From Chloroflexaceae bacterium UBA1466 (lineage in GTDB: Bacteria > Chloroflexota > Chloroflexia > Chloroflexales > Chloroflexaceae), in assembly GCA_002325605.1 (NCBI GenBank), contig DCSM01000124.1:278-9771 (forward strand): a stretch of 9,494 nt of DNA. Reading direction: 5' to 3'. A program made the translations under genes and the position numbers. The stretch's first letter is position 1. Every line of letters begins with the position of its first letter. The notes under the pieces were generated by a model. The model worked only from the letters and a program-made list of their open reading frames with translations. It was not told the origin of the DNA and did not search any database. This document shows positions 1-5,574 of the stretch, piece after piece.

Positions 1-330
1 TTGGAATGGGTTGAAAATCAGAAAGTTCCCTGGACGTGGCGCGTAGAGAAGATGAAGCTGACGAAAGAGAAAGATTCTATCATCGTCAATCGCTGTTTGA
101 CGCTGAAGGGCATTCCCGCCAGCGCTTTTGAATATCAATTGGGCAATCGGTCAGCTTTGGAATGGGTGCTTGATCAATATCAGATCACGACAGATAAGCG
201 GAGCGGGATTACGAATGACCCGAATCGGGCAGATGAGCCGCAATATATTGTGCGTTTGGTTGGCAAAATCATTACGGTAAGTGTTGAAACCGTGAAGTTA
301 GTCGAGCGGTTGCGCGAAGTTAGGGTGTAG
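1..330 (+). CDS. C-terminal fragment of a type ISP restriction-modification enzyme (helicase/methyltransferase fusion), 5' end outside window
   Basis: The reading frame is open from the first base and ends at a TAG at 328-330, so this is the last ~109 residues of a longer protein. Residues 46-66 (YQLGNRSALEWVLDQYQ) followed by DKRSGITNDPN, and the ending YIVRLVGKIITVSVETVKLVE, match what I know of the C-terminal target-recognition end of type ISP enzymes (LlaGI/LlaBIII-like, annotated as predicted helicase or DEAD/DEAH restriction enzyme). In those proteins a single polypeptide carries nuclease, helicase and N6-adenine methylase domains. Only the tail is visible, so intactness of the enzyme and its recognition site cannot be judged. 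The ttg at position 1 is probably an internal Leu codon, not a start. The family assignment rests on motif memory. Confidence 0.72.
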   Translation: MEWVENQKVPWTWRVEKMKLTKEKDSIIVNRCLTLKGIPASAFEYQLGNRSALEWVLDQYQITTDKRSGITNDPNRADEPQYIVRLVGKIITVSVETVKLVERLREVRV

Positions 331-350
331 GATAGGTAGGATGTCTGGCC

Positions 351-369
351 CGCAGACCAAAAACCTGCG
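351..369. repeat. Small inverted repeat after the restriction gene
   Basis: CGCAG (351-355) and CTGCG (365-369) form a 5-bp stem around an A-rich 9-nt loop, about 20 bases after the stop of the restriction gene. No T-run follows, so it is at best a weak terminator or part of the neighbouring palindromic repeat family. Confidence 0.3.
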
Positions 370-376
370 CTCCGTT

Positions 377-402
377 AGATCTTTGCGGTTTTGAAAACCA
401 CA
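377..402. repeat. Degenerate copy of the AGACCTTTGCGG palindromic repeat
   Basis: The 26 bases from 377 match 1474-1499 at 23 of 26 positions in the same orientation. Here the right half of the palindrome is lost (CACGAAATG instead of CAAAGGTCT), so it cannot form the full stem. It lies between the restriction gene and the SUMF1-like gene. Confidence 0.6.
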
Positions 403-435
403 CGAAATGTTTATTTTGCAGGCGAAGCTGAGGGT

Positions 436-464
436 TTGAACGGTGCTAGTCTCGTTTTTATTCT
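436..464 (+). promoter_or_regulatory. Sigma70-like promoter of the SUMF1-like gene
   Basis: TTGAAC (436-441), a 17-nt spacer and TATTCT (459-464) form a plausible -35/-10 pair, 28 bases before the start codon. An inverted repeat TTATTC/GAATAA (458-463/472-477) overlaps the -10 box and the expected start of transcription and could be an operator or a short leader hairpin. Confidence 0.5.
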
Positions 465-492
465 ATGCAAAGAATAACAGGAGTAATTCTAA

Positions 493-1443
493 ATGGCTGA
501 AATGATTGAGGAACAAAGTGGCGAATCGCGCTTCAGTGTTCCCAAACCCATAATGGTTCCTATTCCTGCACATAATATTCGGGTGCTTGCGCTACCCGAC
601 CTAAAAAAAGCTCAAGCTTGGGAGCAGAAACTGAGTTTGTGGGCAAGAAACTTGCGGTGTGCTTGTTTTATTCTTTGGCGCGTCATTTCATGGCGCAAGC
701 TAATGCCCGCTTTTGAGATCGGGAAATATCCGATTACCAACCTTGAATATAGTCACTTTGTTACTGCGACTGGCCACAAGCCACCTAAACACTGGGTGGC
801 GGGCCTATTTCCAAAAGAAGAAGCGCAGCATCCCGTTGTTGCGATTTATCGCAAAGATGCCGAGGCTTTTTGCACTTGGTTAAGTAACCAGACGGCGAAA
901 AAGTATCGGTTGCCGCTAGAGTGGGAATGGGAATTGGCCGCTTGTGGGCCCCAAATATGGTGGTATCCCTGGGGCAATCAGTTTGACCAGCATAAGTGCA
1001 ATGCGAAGAAAGCAGGACTTGGAAAGACAACCGTTGTTGGAAGCTATCCTGCGGGCGAAAGTTCGTATGGAGTTAGCGATCTGAGCGGGAACGTTTGGGA
1101 AATGACGTATTATGGATCATCGGATACCGGTGAAATTCTGGGCTTAGGTTTAATTCTAGGGTTTGTTCTGGGACTAGGGTTTATTCTAGGAGTAGGTCTT
1201 TTTCTGCTGCTCGGTTTTTTTCTGGGGCGGATTCAGGTTCAGGTTCAGGTTCAGATTCATATTCTAGGGTTAGTTCAGGTTCTAGGGCTGATTTTGGGGC
1301 TAAGTCTCGTTCTGGGGCTAGTTTTGTCGCCACCGATGCGCGGTGGCTCATGGAAATCCACACCCGCTGAAGCTACGTGCTTTTACGCATCTTTTTCAGA
1401 GTGTTCTGAAACCCGTGGGTTCCGCATTGTGCGCCAGCTATAG
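493..1443 (+). CDS. SUMF1/FGE-sulfatase-fold protein with an internal dipeptide-repeat insertion
   Basis: Start ATG 493 has AGGAG nine bases upstream. Residues ~72-204 read as the formylglycine-generating-enzyme/C-type-lectin-like fold: AFEIGKYPITNLEYSHF (74-89), ATGHKPPKHW (92-101), PVVAIYRKDAEAFCTWL (114-130), YRLPLEWEWELAA (138-150), YPWGNQFD (158-165) and YGVSDLSGNVWEM (192-204). The fold's closing block follows at 283-316 (RGGSW...RGFRIVRQL). Residues 215-278 between them are 32 hydrophobic dipeptides (Ile/Val/Gly/Leu/Phe/Gln) encoded by a hexamer minisatellite, where relatives have a short loop. The usual N-terminal GxFxMG and E-P-x-H-x-V block is missing between PIPA (23-26) and LMPAFEIG, so that end has diverged or decayed. 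The paired catalytic cysteines of true sulfatase-activating FGE are not evident in the last block. Formylglycine synthesis is therefore unlikely; a binding role, or an EgtB/PvdO-like activity, remains open. The final function is unknown. Confidence 0.8.
   Translation: MAEMIEEQSGESRFSVPKPIMVPIPAHNIRVLALPDLKKAQAWEQKLSLWARNLRCACFILWRVISWRKLMPAFEIGKYPITNLEYSHFVTATGHKPPKHWVAGLFPKEEAQHPVVAIYRKDAEAFCTWLSNQTAKKYRLPLEWEWELAACGPQIWWYPWGNQFDQHKCNAKKAGLGKTTVVGSYPAGESSYGVSDLSGNVWEMTYYGSSDTGEILGLGLILGFVLGLGFILGVGLFLLLGFFLGRIQVQVQVQIHILGLVQVLGLILGLSLVLGLVLSPPMRGGSWKSTPAEATCFYASFSECSETRGFRIVRQL
1135..1326 (+). repeat. Hexanucleotide minisatellite, 32 units, inside the SUMF1-like gene
   Basis: From 1135 the sequence runs in a strict 6-base register for 192 bases. 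Common units are TTCTGG, TTCTAG and TTCAGG, alternating with GGCTAG-like units; the cleanest stretch is TTCAGG x3 plus TTCAGA at about 1232-1255. No insertion breaks the register, so the reading frame is preserved. It is translated as (I/V/G/F)(L/Q) dipeptides. Another forward frame is rich in Ser-Gly/Ser-Arg, and one antisense frame is rich in Pro-Glu. Confidence 0.85.
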
Positions 1444-1472
1444 GCAAAAAATGAGGGGTTAGTTTAACTCCA

Positions 1473-1507
1473 GAGACCTTTGCGGTCTTCAAAACCACAA
1501 AGGTCTC
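1473..1507. repeat. Palindromic repeat (REP-like) between convergent genes
   Basis: GAGACCTTTG at 1473-1482 pairs perfectly with CAAAGGTCTC at 1498-1507 (10 bp). After one C-A mismatch, GGT/ACC (1484-1486/1494-1496) and TT/AA extend the stem. It lies 30 bases after the SUMF1-like stop and 12 bases from the stop of the opposing gene, so it may end transcription from both sides. A degenerate second copy is at 377-402. Similar palindromes are, as I recall, dispersed in Chloroflexota genomes; a genome search would be needed to confirm that here. Confidence 0.75.
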
Positions 1508-1519
1508 CACAGAAAAGGC

Positions 1520-1927
1520 TTATTTCACATGGGGCTGATAGATTTGGCGGATTTCAGCAAGAGGGGTAGCCATTTTGAGCGCTTGGTGGATGGTCTTTAG
1601 GAGATCTAGCGCTGCAATTTGTTCTATCTCAGGCAAAAGAGCTAACCCCGCGGCCCCAAATTTGAGTTCCAAACCCAGCTCAATTGCGCTATGTAACCCC
1701 TGCACCAATCCCCGCGCTTGCCCTTCCTCCCAAATACGTTGAATGTAAGGCGTGTTACCCAATCCTTCGGCAAATTCCGCTTCGCTTATCAGCGGTAGGA
1801 TTAAACGGGGCAGTTCTTTTCCATGCTTGAGCAAATCCTCTTTCGTTATCGCTCGCCTGGGATTTTCTCCTGTAATAGCCCATAAATTCAGCAAACCAAG
1901 GATCATCCATTCTACTTCGATGTTCAT
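1520..1927 (-). CDS. Hypothetical protein, C-terminal half like the tails of Rpn/PD-(D/E)XK transposase-like proteins
   Basis: From ATG 1927 the product is 135 residues. The recognisable part is residues ~66-135: YIQRIWEEGQARGLVQGL, then HSAIELGLELKFGAAGLALLPEIEQI and an ending LAEIRQIYQ. A charged 'EGxxxGLxQGL' linker followed by a 'LELKFG..GLALLPEI' helical tail is common at the end of Rpn-family nuclease or DUF4351-like proteins of Cyanobacteria and Chloroflexota. The catalytic nuclease core is absent, so this is either a stand-alone relative or a truncated remnant. The frame stays open upstream to a TTG at 2098 (192 residues), but neither start has a convincing ribosome binding site. A possible extended -10 (TGCTACAAT on the minus strand, near 2022-2030) would fit the shorter start. 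Convergent with the SUMF1-like gene and divergent from metF. Function unknown. Confidence 0.5.
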   Translation of the reverse strand: MNIEVEWMILGLLNLWAITGENPRRAITKEDLLKHGKELPRLILPLISEAEFAEGLGNTPYIQRIWEEGQARGLVQGLHSAIELGLELKFGAAGLALLPEIEQIAALDLLKTIHQALKMATPLAEIRQIYQPHVK

Positions 1928-2103
1928 TTTGGCCCGATGATGCGTTTCAAACCCAATTAAAGCTGCCGGTTTGGCTTTGTGTTGGTGAGCAAATAGTTTG
2001 AAAAAGACATTCTGGAGTGCAATTGTAGCACAAATTACCAGTCTCCGCGCCACTCCTTTTGAACTTGAGAGGCCGCGCTCTAAACTTAAAGAGGGCAATT
2101 CTG

Positions 2104-2132
2104 TTGCCAGCCAGCGTTTCTTCTCTTATAAT
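2104..2132 (+). promoter_or_regulatory. Strong sigma70-like promoter of metF
   Basis: TTGCCA (2104-2109), a 17-nt spacer and a perfect TATAAT (2127-2132) lie 43 bases before the metF start. This is the closest match to consensus in the window and indicates that metF is transcribed on its own. Confidence 0.75.
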
Positions 2133-2174
2133 AAAGCAGAGCAAAAATAATGGTAGTTTAGTGGAAGGTTTGCA

Positions 2175-3098
2175 ATGTATAGCATACTCCAGCAACGCCT
2201 GGCGGCGGGGCAAAAAGTAATCACGGGCGAGATTGCCCCCCCAAAAGGGGCGGAACGCGACGCTTTGGTCAAATTGGCTTTGGGTTTGCGCGACTATGTA
2301 GATGCTGTCAATTTGACGGAAAATCAGCGCGGGATGGTCAGGATGTCAGCGCTGGGCGCGGGGGTGATTTCGCAGCAGGTCGGGTTAGAGCCGATTGTCC
2401 AAATCACGTGCCAGCATCGCAACCGCATTGCGCTTCAGGCGGATTTGTTGAGTGCCGTGGCCTTGGGGATTCACAATTTTACCTGTATGACAGGGGATCA
2501 TCCACAAAACGGCGATCATCCTGAAGCTAAAAGTGTGCTTGACCTTAATTCCTTTCAGCTTTTGCGAATGTTACGCCAAATGCGCGATGAGGGAAAAACC
2601 CATTCAGGTGGGATTCTCAAGGATAAACCAGGGTTTTTCTTAGGCGCTGTAGCGAATCCCAACATTGAAAAGGCTAAACGCGCTGGGAAGAAGATTGAAG
2701 CAGGGGCTGAATTTATCCAAACCCAGATTATCTTTGATCTTCCGCGCTTTCGGGCTTGGATGGGCGAGGCGCGCACGCTAGGAATTCACCAAGAAGCGCA
2801 TATTCTGGCGGGGGTGATGATTTTGCGGAATGTGCAGGGCGCGATTTTGCTGCGCGATGCGTTGCCCGGCTCGCTTGTCCCGGCGGGCGTTGTTGAGCGG
2901 ATGACCGCCGCTGCTGACCCTGAAGCGGAGGGCATTGCACTGGCGGCTGAATTGGTGCAAGAATTGTTGAGCATCGAAGGCGTGGCCGGAGTCCATCTGA
3001 TGTCTGTTGGTTGGACACGGGCAATGCCGCTGGTCGTCGCAAAAAGTGGGCTGCTCCCGCGCCCCCCTGTGCCCCAAACTCGACCTAAGACTCCCTAA
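2175..3098 (+). CDS. metF: Methylenetetrahydrofolate reductase (MetF family)
   Basis: Predicted to reduce 5,10-methylene-tetrahydrofolate to 5-methyl-tetrahydrofolate in the cytoplasm, supplying methyl groups for methionine synthesis or for C1 (Wood-Ljungdahl-type) flux. The 307-residue length fits the single-domain FAD-binding TIM barrel. Visible motifs are TGEIAPPKG (17-25), with Glu19 at the position of the catalytic acid that E. coli MetF places in its FEFFPP block; TCMTGDHP (103-110), whose Asp108 matches the FAD-contacting Asp; GAVANPN (157-163); AEFIQTQ (178-184); and GVHLMSVG (272-279) near the end. The AVNLTENQRG segment in place of the SVTYGAGG block places it in the divergent group found in acetogens, Chloroflexota and Actinobacteria, where electron donors differ from NADH. 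GGAAGG six bases before ATG 2175 supports the start. A Pro-rich tail (295-307) is family-atypical but short. Confidence 0.88.
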   Translation: MYSILQQRLAAGQKVITGEIAPPKGAERDALVKLALGLRDYVDAVNLTENQRGMVRMSALGAGVISQQVGLEPIVQITCQHRNRIALQADLLSAVALGIHNFTCMTGDHPQNGDHPEAKSVLDLNSFQLLRMLRQMRDEGKTHSGGILKDKPGFFLGAVANPNIEKAKRAGKKIEAGAEFIQTQIIFDLPRFRAWMGEARTLGIHQEAHILAGVMILRNVQGAILLRDALPGSLVPAGVVERMTAAADPEAEGIALAAELVQELLSIEGVAGVHLMSVGWTRAMPLVVAKSGLLPRPPVPQTRPKTP

Positions 3099-3128
3099 GG
3101 GGCCGGCGAGATAGGTAAGCTGCCAAAG

Positions 3129-3151
3129 CTGCGCTTGCAGCCAGCCTTTTT
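3129..3151 (+). terminator. Possible weak terminator after metF
   Basis: GCTGC-GCTT-GCAGC (3128-3141) makes a short GC-rich hairpin 30 bases after the metF stop, and CCTTTTT follows a few bases later. The gap between stem and T-run is longer than usual. The element also overlaps the next gene's promoter, so it may instead be a promoter-proximal feature. Confidence 0.3.
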
Positions 3152-3163
3152 CTGTGATAAAAT
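3135..3163 (+). promoter_or_regulatory. Promoter of the BFN-family gene
   Basis: TTGCAG (3135-3140), a 17-nt spacer and TAAAAT (3158-3163) with an upstream TG, giving an extended -10 (TGATAAAAT). The -35 box is poor, but the extended -10 compensates. Transcription would start near 3170, giving a leader of about 140 nt. Confidence 0.55.
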
Positions 3164-3195
3164 CCTAGTTAGCCATCCTGAAATTTCAAATTCCA

Positions 3196-3308
3196 AGCTC
3201 TTTTTCTGAATTAGGATGCGGCAAAAGCGTAAAGAAGAAAAGAAGCTCTAGTTTTAGTGTGTTAAGGGGCAAAGGCAAAACGATCTGCCTTGCCCTAGGA
3301 AAGGCAGA
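3196..3308 (+). promoter_or_regulatory. Structured 5' leader with two mutually exclusive hairpins over the ribosome binding site
   Basis: Three stems can form. AGCTCTTTTTCT (3196-3207) pairs with AGAAAAGAAGCT (3236-3247) with one mismatch and one G-U. GGGCAAAGGCA (3267-3277) pairs with TGCCTTGCCC (3286-3295) with one bulged A. TCTGCCTT (3284-3291) pairs perfectly with AAGGCAGA (3301-3308). The last two share 3286-3291 and cannot coexist. The last one traps the GGAAAGG Shine-Dalgarno just before ATG 3312; the other leaves it free. This is the layout of a translational on/off switch, although no known riboswitch class is recognised. Confidence 0.45.
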
Positions 3309-3311
3309 CCG

Positions 3312-3842
3312 ATGATACGTGTAATGGTTGACAGTATCCGTGTAAGCCTTCTCACTCAACATCGGGTTGTCGTGCTGCGGGAACCTGATAGTCGGCGCTA
3401 TCTCCCAATTTGGATTGGCCCCTTTGAGGCCGATGCGATTGCGATGGCTATTCAGGGACATGAGCCACAACGCCCGCTTACGCACGACCTGCTAAGAATG
3501 ACCATTAACGAGATGGGTGGCACGGTAAACCACGTTTTGGTCAATGATATTCACGATAATACCTTTTTTGCCCGCATTGTGATTGAGCAGCATGGGCGTA
3601 CAACGGAGGTTGATGCTCGCCCAAGTGATGCAATTGCGCTGGCCATGCGGACTGATGTCCCGATCTATGTTGAGGCTCATGTTTTGGAACAAGCAGGGGT
3701 GTTGTTTGATGAAGAAGATCAAGCCTTGGCTGAAACAGAACTCAACGAAGATGAGCCAGAAATTGAGACCAGCGATGAAAACTTGTCGCTTTTCCGCGAT
3801 TTTATTGACACCCTTGATCTTAATAACCCCGAAAAGAGTTGA
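3312..3842 (+). CDS. Bifunctional nuclease family protein (BFN, DUF151)
   Basis: The 176-residue product carries the full DUF151 core. After an N-terminal strand MIRVMVDSIRV come LPIWIGPFEADAIAM (31-45), RPLTHDL (54-60) and DARPSDAIALAMRTDVPIYV (101-120). DUF151 proteins are small cytoplasmic proteins; plant homologues were reported to act on both RNA and DNA, while the bacterial role is largely unknown. Residues ~133-155 form a very acidic linker, and the end (LFRDFIDTLDL, 160-170) is a short amphipathic helix seen in relatives as F-x-D-F-(I/L)-(D/E)-x-L. The UVR motif present in some members is absent. Translation starts 7 bases after AAGG, which is inside a hairpin (see the leader). The gene has its own promoter and a terminator 38 bases after the stop, so it is monocistronic. 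Confidence 0.88.
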   Translation: MIRVMVDSIRVSLLTQHRVVVLREPDSRRYLPIWIGPFEADAIAMAIQGHEPQRPLTHDLLRMTINEMGGTVNHVLVNDIHDNTFFARIVIEQHGRTTEVDARPSDAIALAMRTDVPIYVEAHVLEQAGVLFDEEDQALAETELNEDEPEIETSDENLSLFRDFIDTLDLNNPEKS

Positions 3843-3880
3843 GCTATCACCCCCTGCCGCCGCTAAAGCCCCTCTAGTTT

Positions 3881-3919
3881 AGCCTAAAAGGGTCTTTTCC
3901 CTAGCTTCCCTTTTGGGCT
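3881..3919 (+). terminator. Terminator of the BFN-family gene
   Basis: AGCCTAAAAGGG (3881-3892) pairs with CCCTTTTGGGCT (3908-3919) over 12 bp with one G-U, closing a 15-nt loop. GGCTTGCTCTTCTTTG follows, moderately T-rich on the + strand. The opposite strand has no T-run after the stem, so termination is most likely for the + strand gene. Confidence 0.65.
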
Positions 3920-4035
3920 GGCTTGCTCTTCTTTGTCCCCAAATTTCCCGCAGCCTTTGGAGGGGCCTTTGGGGTCTTTTTGGCAACGGGAAGCCGTTGG
4001 CGAAAGCCCTTGGCCTTCTGGACCATCATCTTCAC
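3901..4035 (-). CDS. Possible small Lys/Pro/Ala-rich basic protein (44 aa)
   Basis: From GTG 4035 (or ATG 4029) the minus strand reads a short frame ending at TAG 3901-3903. The product is strongly basic, with a repeated K-x-P-K-A-P-P-K-A pattern in the middle and KKSKPAQKGS at the end, resembling nucleoid-associated or histone-H1-like tails. A GGGGTG just before ATG 4029 is a weak ribosome binding site. The frame is open upstream to a stop at about 4075-4077. No homologue is recognised, and short Lys/Ala/Pro-rich frames arise by chance in such sequence. It fills part of the 475-base gap between the BFN gene and the SQR gene. Confidence 0.2.
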   Translation of the reverse strand: MKMMVQKAKGFRQRLPVAKKTPKAPPKAAGNLGTKKSKPAQKGS

Positions 4036-4317
4036 CCCGTCTGCCTGGCCCCTACCTGAAAACCCTATGTGACTTCTACCGGTTGCCTAGTGTCACTACC
4101 TTTACCTTTTAAGGGACTATCCTTATTTAGAGCTTGGCGGATGGCTCTCCTTGCTTGGCCCTTCGCCCGCAACTCAAGCGAGCAGAGCAACACCGAGTCC
4201 CAGAGGCCGAGCAGAAGGCAAGCGCCCACAACAAACCTTTTGATAGAAGCTTTTCATTTTTGCCTCAACCTCCTGCTCGAAAACCCCGTAGCTCTGTAAC
4301 TCCGTGTCTCCCTTTGC
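4036..4317. other. Remainder of the intergenic gap between the BFN-family gene and the convergent SQR gene
   Basis: I see no convincing gene here. The minus strand holds an in-frame continuation of the SQR frame beyond its TAG, running 47 codons to a TGA at 4174-4176. Its last 27 codons start at ATG 4257, preceded by GGAGG 10 bases upstream (product starting MKSFYQKVCCGRLP). Plus-strand frames in the region have no ribosome binding site and no recognisable motif. Confidence 0.3.
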
Positions 4318-5523
4318 CTAGGGTAAGTATACTAAGCCATTGCGAACCTTCCACATATAGTACTTCTCAAACAAAATCTTGCCAAGATGCCCTATCCAAC
4401 TGGCATTTGAAAAAACAAACTTGCGGGGGTTGAAGATCCGGTCTGCGACAAGCGAGATCGCCATATCGCCACCGTCCATTACACAAAGGAGCTTAATGTC
4501 CGCAAAGGGAAGATCTCGTGGTGGCTTGCCCATAATCTCTGCTTCAATATTCTGGGCTGCAACCTTGCCCATCACGTCAGACATGTAGCCCGTTTTGGGT
4601 ACGCCAATGGGAACCAGCGTTTGTTCTGGTTGGGTAACGTCCACGGCCACTCCCGCCGCATAAACGTTGGGCAAGTTGACATGCTGGTAGCGGTCATTCA
4701 CAGGAATAAAGCCCCTCTCATTGCCCAACCCCGGTGAGTCAAAGATGAACTTGCGCCCTTTGAAGGGGACAAGATAGAGGGCATAGGCATAGGGATACAC
4801 ACTGCCATCCTCCAACAGCACCTCAGTTTCTGTCACCGCCTTAGTTGTCGCGTTGGCGACCCAATTAATGTTCCGCTTCTTGAAAACCTCCTCGATTTTC
4901 TTAGGGGCCTCCCCTACACCCCCCATGCCCAGATGGCCGAGGAAGGGTTCAGCGGTAAGAAAGGTAATGGAGGCCTGCGAACGTTTGCCTTGCTTGCGCA
5001 ACGAGTGCTCCAAGTTCAAGACCATCTCATAGCCCAGCCCAAAACACCCTGACCTTTGCGTAGCCCCTACCACCAGCGGGCCTGGGTTTTTGAGGTATTT
5101 TTGCCAGGCCCTGGCGGCATTTGTTGCCCACGGCACTGAGCAGACATAGTGGGTATGGCCCGTATGTGGGCCTATCCCTGGCGCAACACTCCAATCTGGG
5201 TCAGCTCCCGTAGCAACCACCAAATAATCATAGGAAAACTTATTCATATCCGTATAAACAACTTGGTTTGCCACATCCACTCGCACAACGTGATCGTGTA
5301 CTAAGTGGATCCCCCGTGGCTCAATGGCCGTTCGCAAATCAAATTGAATCCGTTTAGGCGAACAAGACCCCGTCACGACCCAGATCAGCGAGGGTAGAAA
5401 AACGAAGAAATCTTCGGGCGCGATGATCGTGACATCCGCCTTATTGCCAAGAGTATGATGCAGTTCAAACGCGGCGTGCAGCCCTGCGAAATTTCCGCCA
5501 AGGATGATAATTTGTGGCTTCAC
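4318..5523 (-). CDS. sqr: Sulfide:quinone oxidoreductase
   Basis: A membrane-associated flavoprotein predicted to oxidise sulfide to polysulfide or sulfur and pass electrons to the quinone pool. The N-terminus (IIILGGNFAGLHAAFEL, 5-21) is the FAD-binding Rossmann turn. The three redox cysteines of SQR are all present: Cys128 (YVCSVPWAT), Cys160 (RSGCFGLGYEM) and Cys347 (LLCVMDGGD). This agrees closely with the spacing in characterised SQRs (about 124-128, 156-160 and 347-356). LVVATGADPDW (101-111) and VYAAGVAVDV (287-296) are the second dinucleotide-binding and FAD-contact segments. The C-terminal WIGHLGKILFEKYYMWKVRNG is the amphipathic membrane-binding segment. The 401-residue length is normal for the family. 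ATG 5523 has AAGGTAGG about 9 bases upstream. The 217-nt upstream gap is full of inverted repeats. Sulfide use fits an anaerobic or phototrophic mat bacterium. Confidence 0.9.
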   Translation of the reverse strand: MKPQIIILGGNFAGLHAAFELHHTLGNKADVTIIAPEDFFVFLPSLIWVVTGSCSPKRIQFDLRTAIEPRGIHLVHDHVVRVDVANQVVYTDMNKFSYDYLVVATGADPDWSVAPGIGPHTGHTHYVCSVPWATNAARAWQKYLKNPGPLVVGATQRSGCFGLGYEMVLNLEHSLRKQGKRSQASITFLTAEPFLGHLGMGGVGEAPKKIEEVFKKRNINWVANATTKAVTETEVLLEDGSVYPYAYALYLVPFKGRKFIFDSPGLGNERGFIPVNDRYQHVNLPNVYAAGVAVDVTQPEQTLVPIGVPKTGYMSDVMGKVAAQNIEAEIMGKPPRDLPFADIKLLCVMDGGDMAISLVADRIFNPRKFVFSNASWIGHLGKILFEKYYMWKVRNGLVYLP

Positions 5524-5574
5524 AAAAACCTACCTTCTAGTTATAAAGACCTTCTTTTATCGTATAGTTCCAAA

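Noticed and set aside
1140..1330. Telomere-like TTAGGG motifs
   Set aside because: They occur only as incidental joins of TTCTAG/GGTTAG-type hexamers in a coding minisatellite.
1181..1363. Antisense frame of 60 residues rich in Glu-Pro dipeptides
   Set aside because: It is the reverse reading of the hexamer minisatellite; a repeat without stops keeps several frames open. No ribosome binding site and no flanking homology.
1340..1443. C-terminal block as variable region of a diversity-generating retroelement target (SUMF1-fold proteins are common targets)
   Set aside because: No reverse transcriptase or template repeat is in the window, and the codons are not enriched for the AAY-derived pattern expected of adenine mutagenesis.
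2728..3077. Overlapping minus-strand frames of about 100 residues
   Set aside because: Antisense to metF, whose codons carry clear family motifs; the shadow frames have no recognisable features.
4069..4433. Two plus-strand frames of 76 and 99 residues
   Set aside because: No ribosome binding site, Ser/Pro/Arg-rich composition without motifs, and one runs antisense into the SQR gene.
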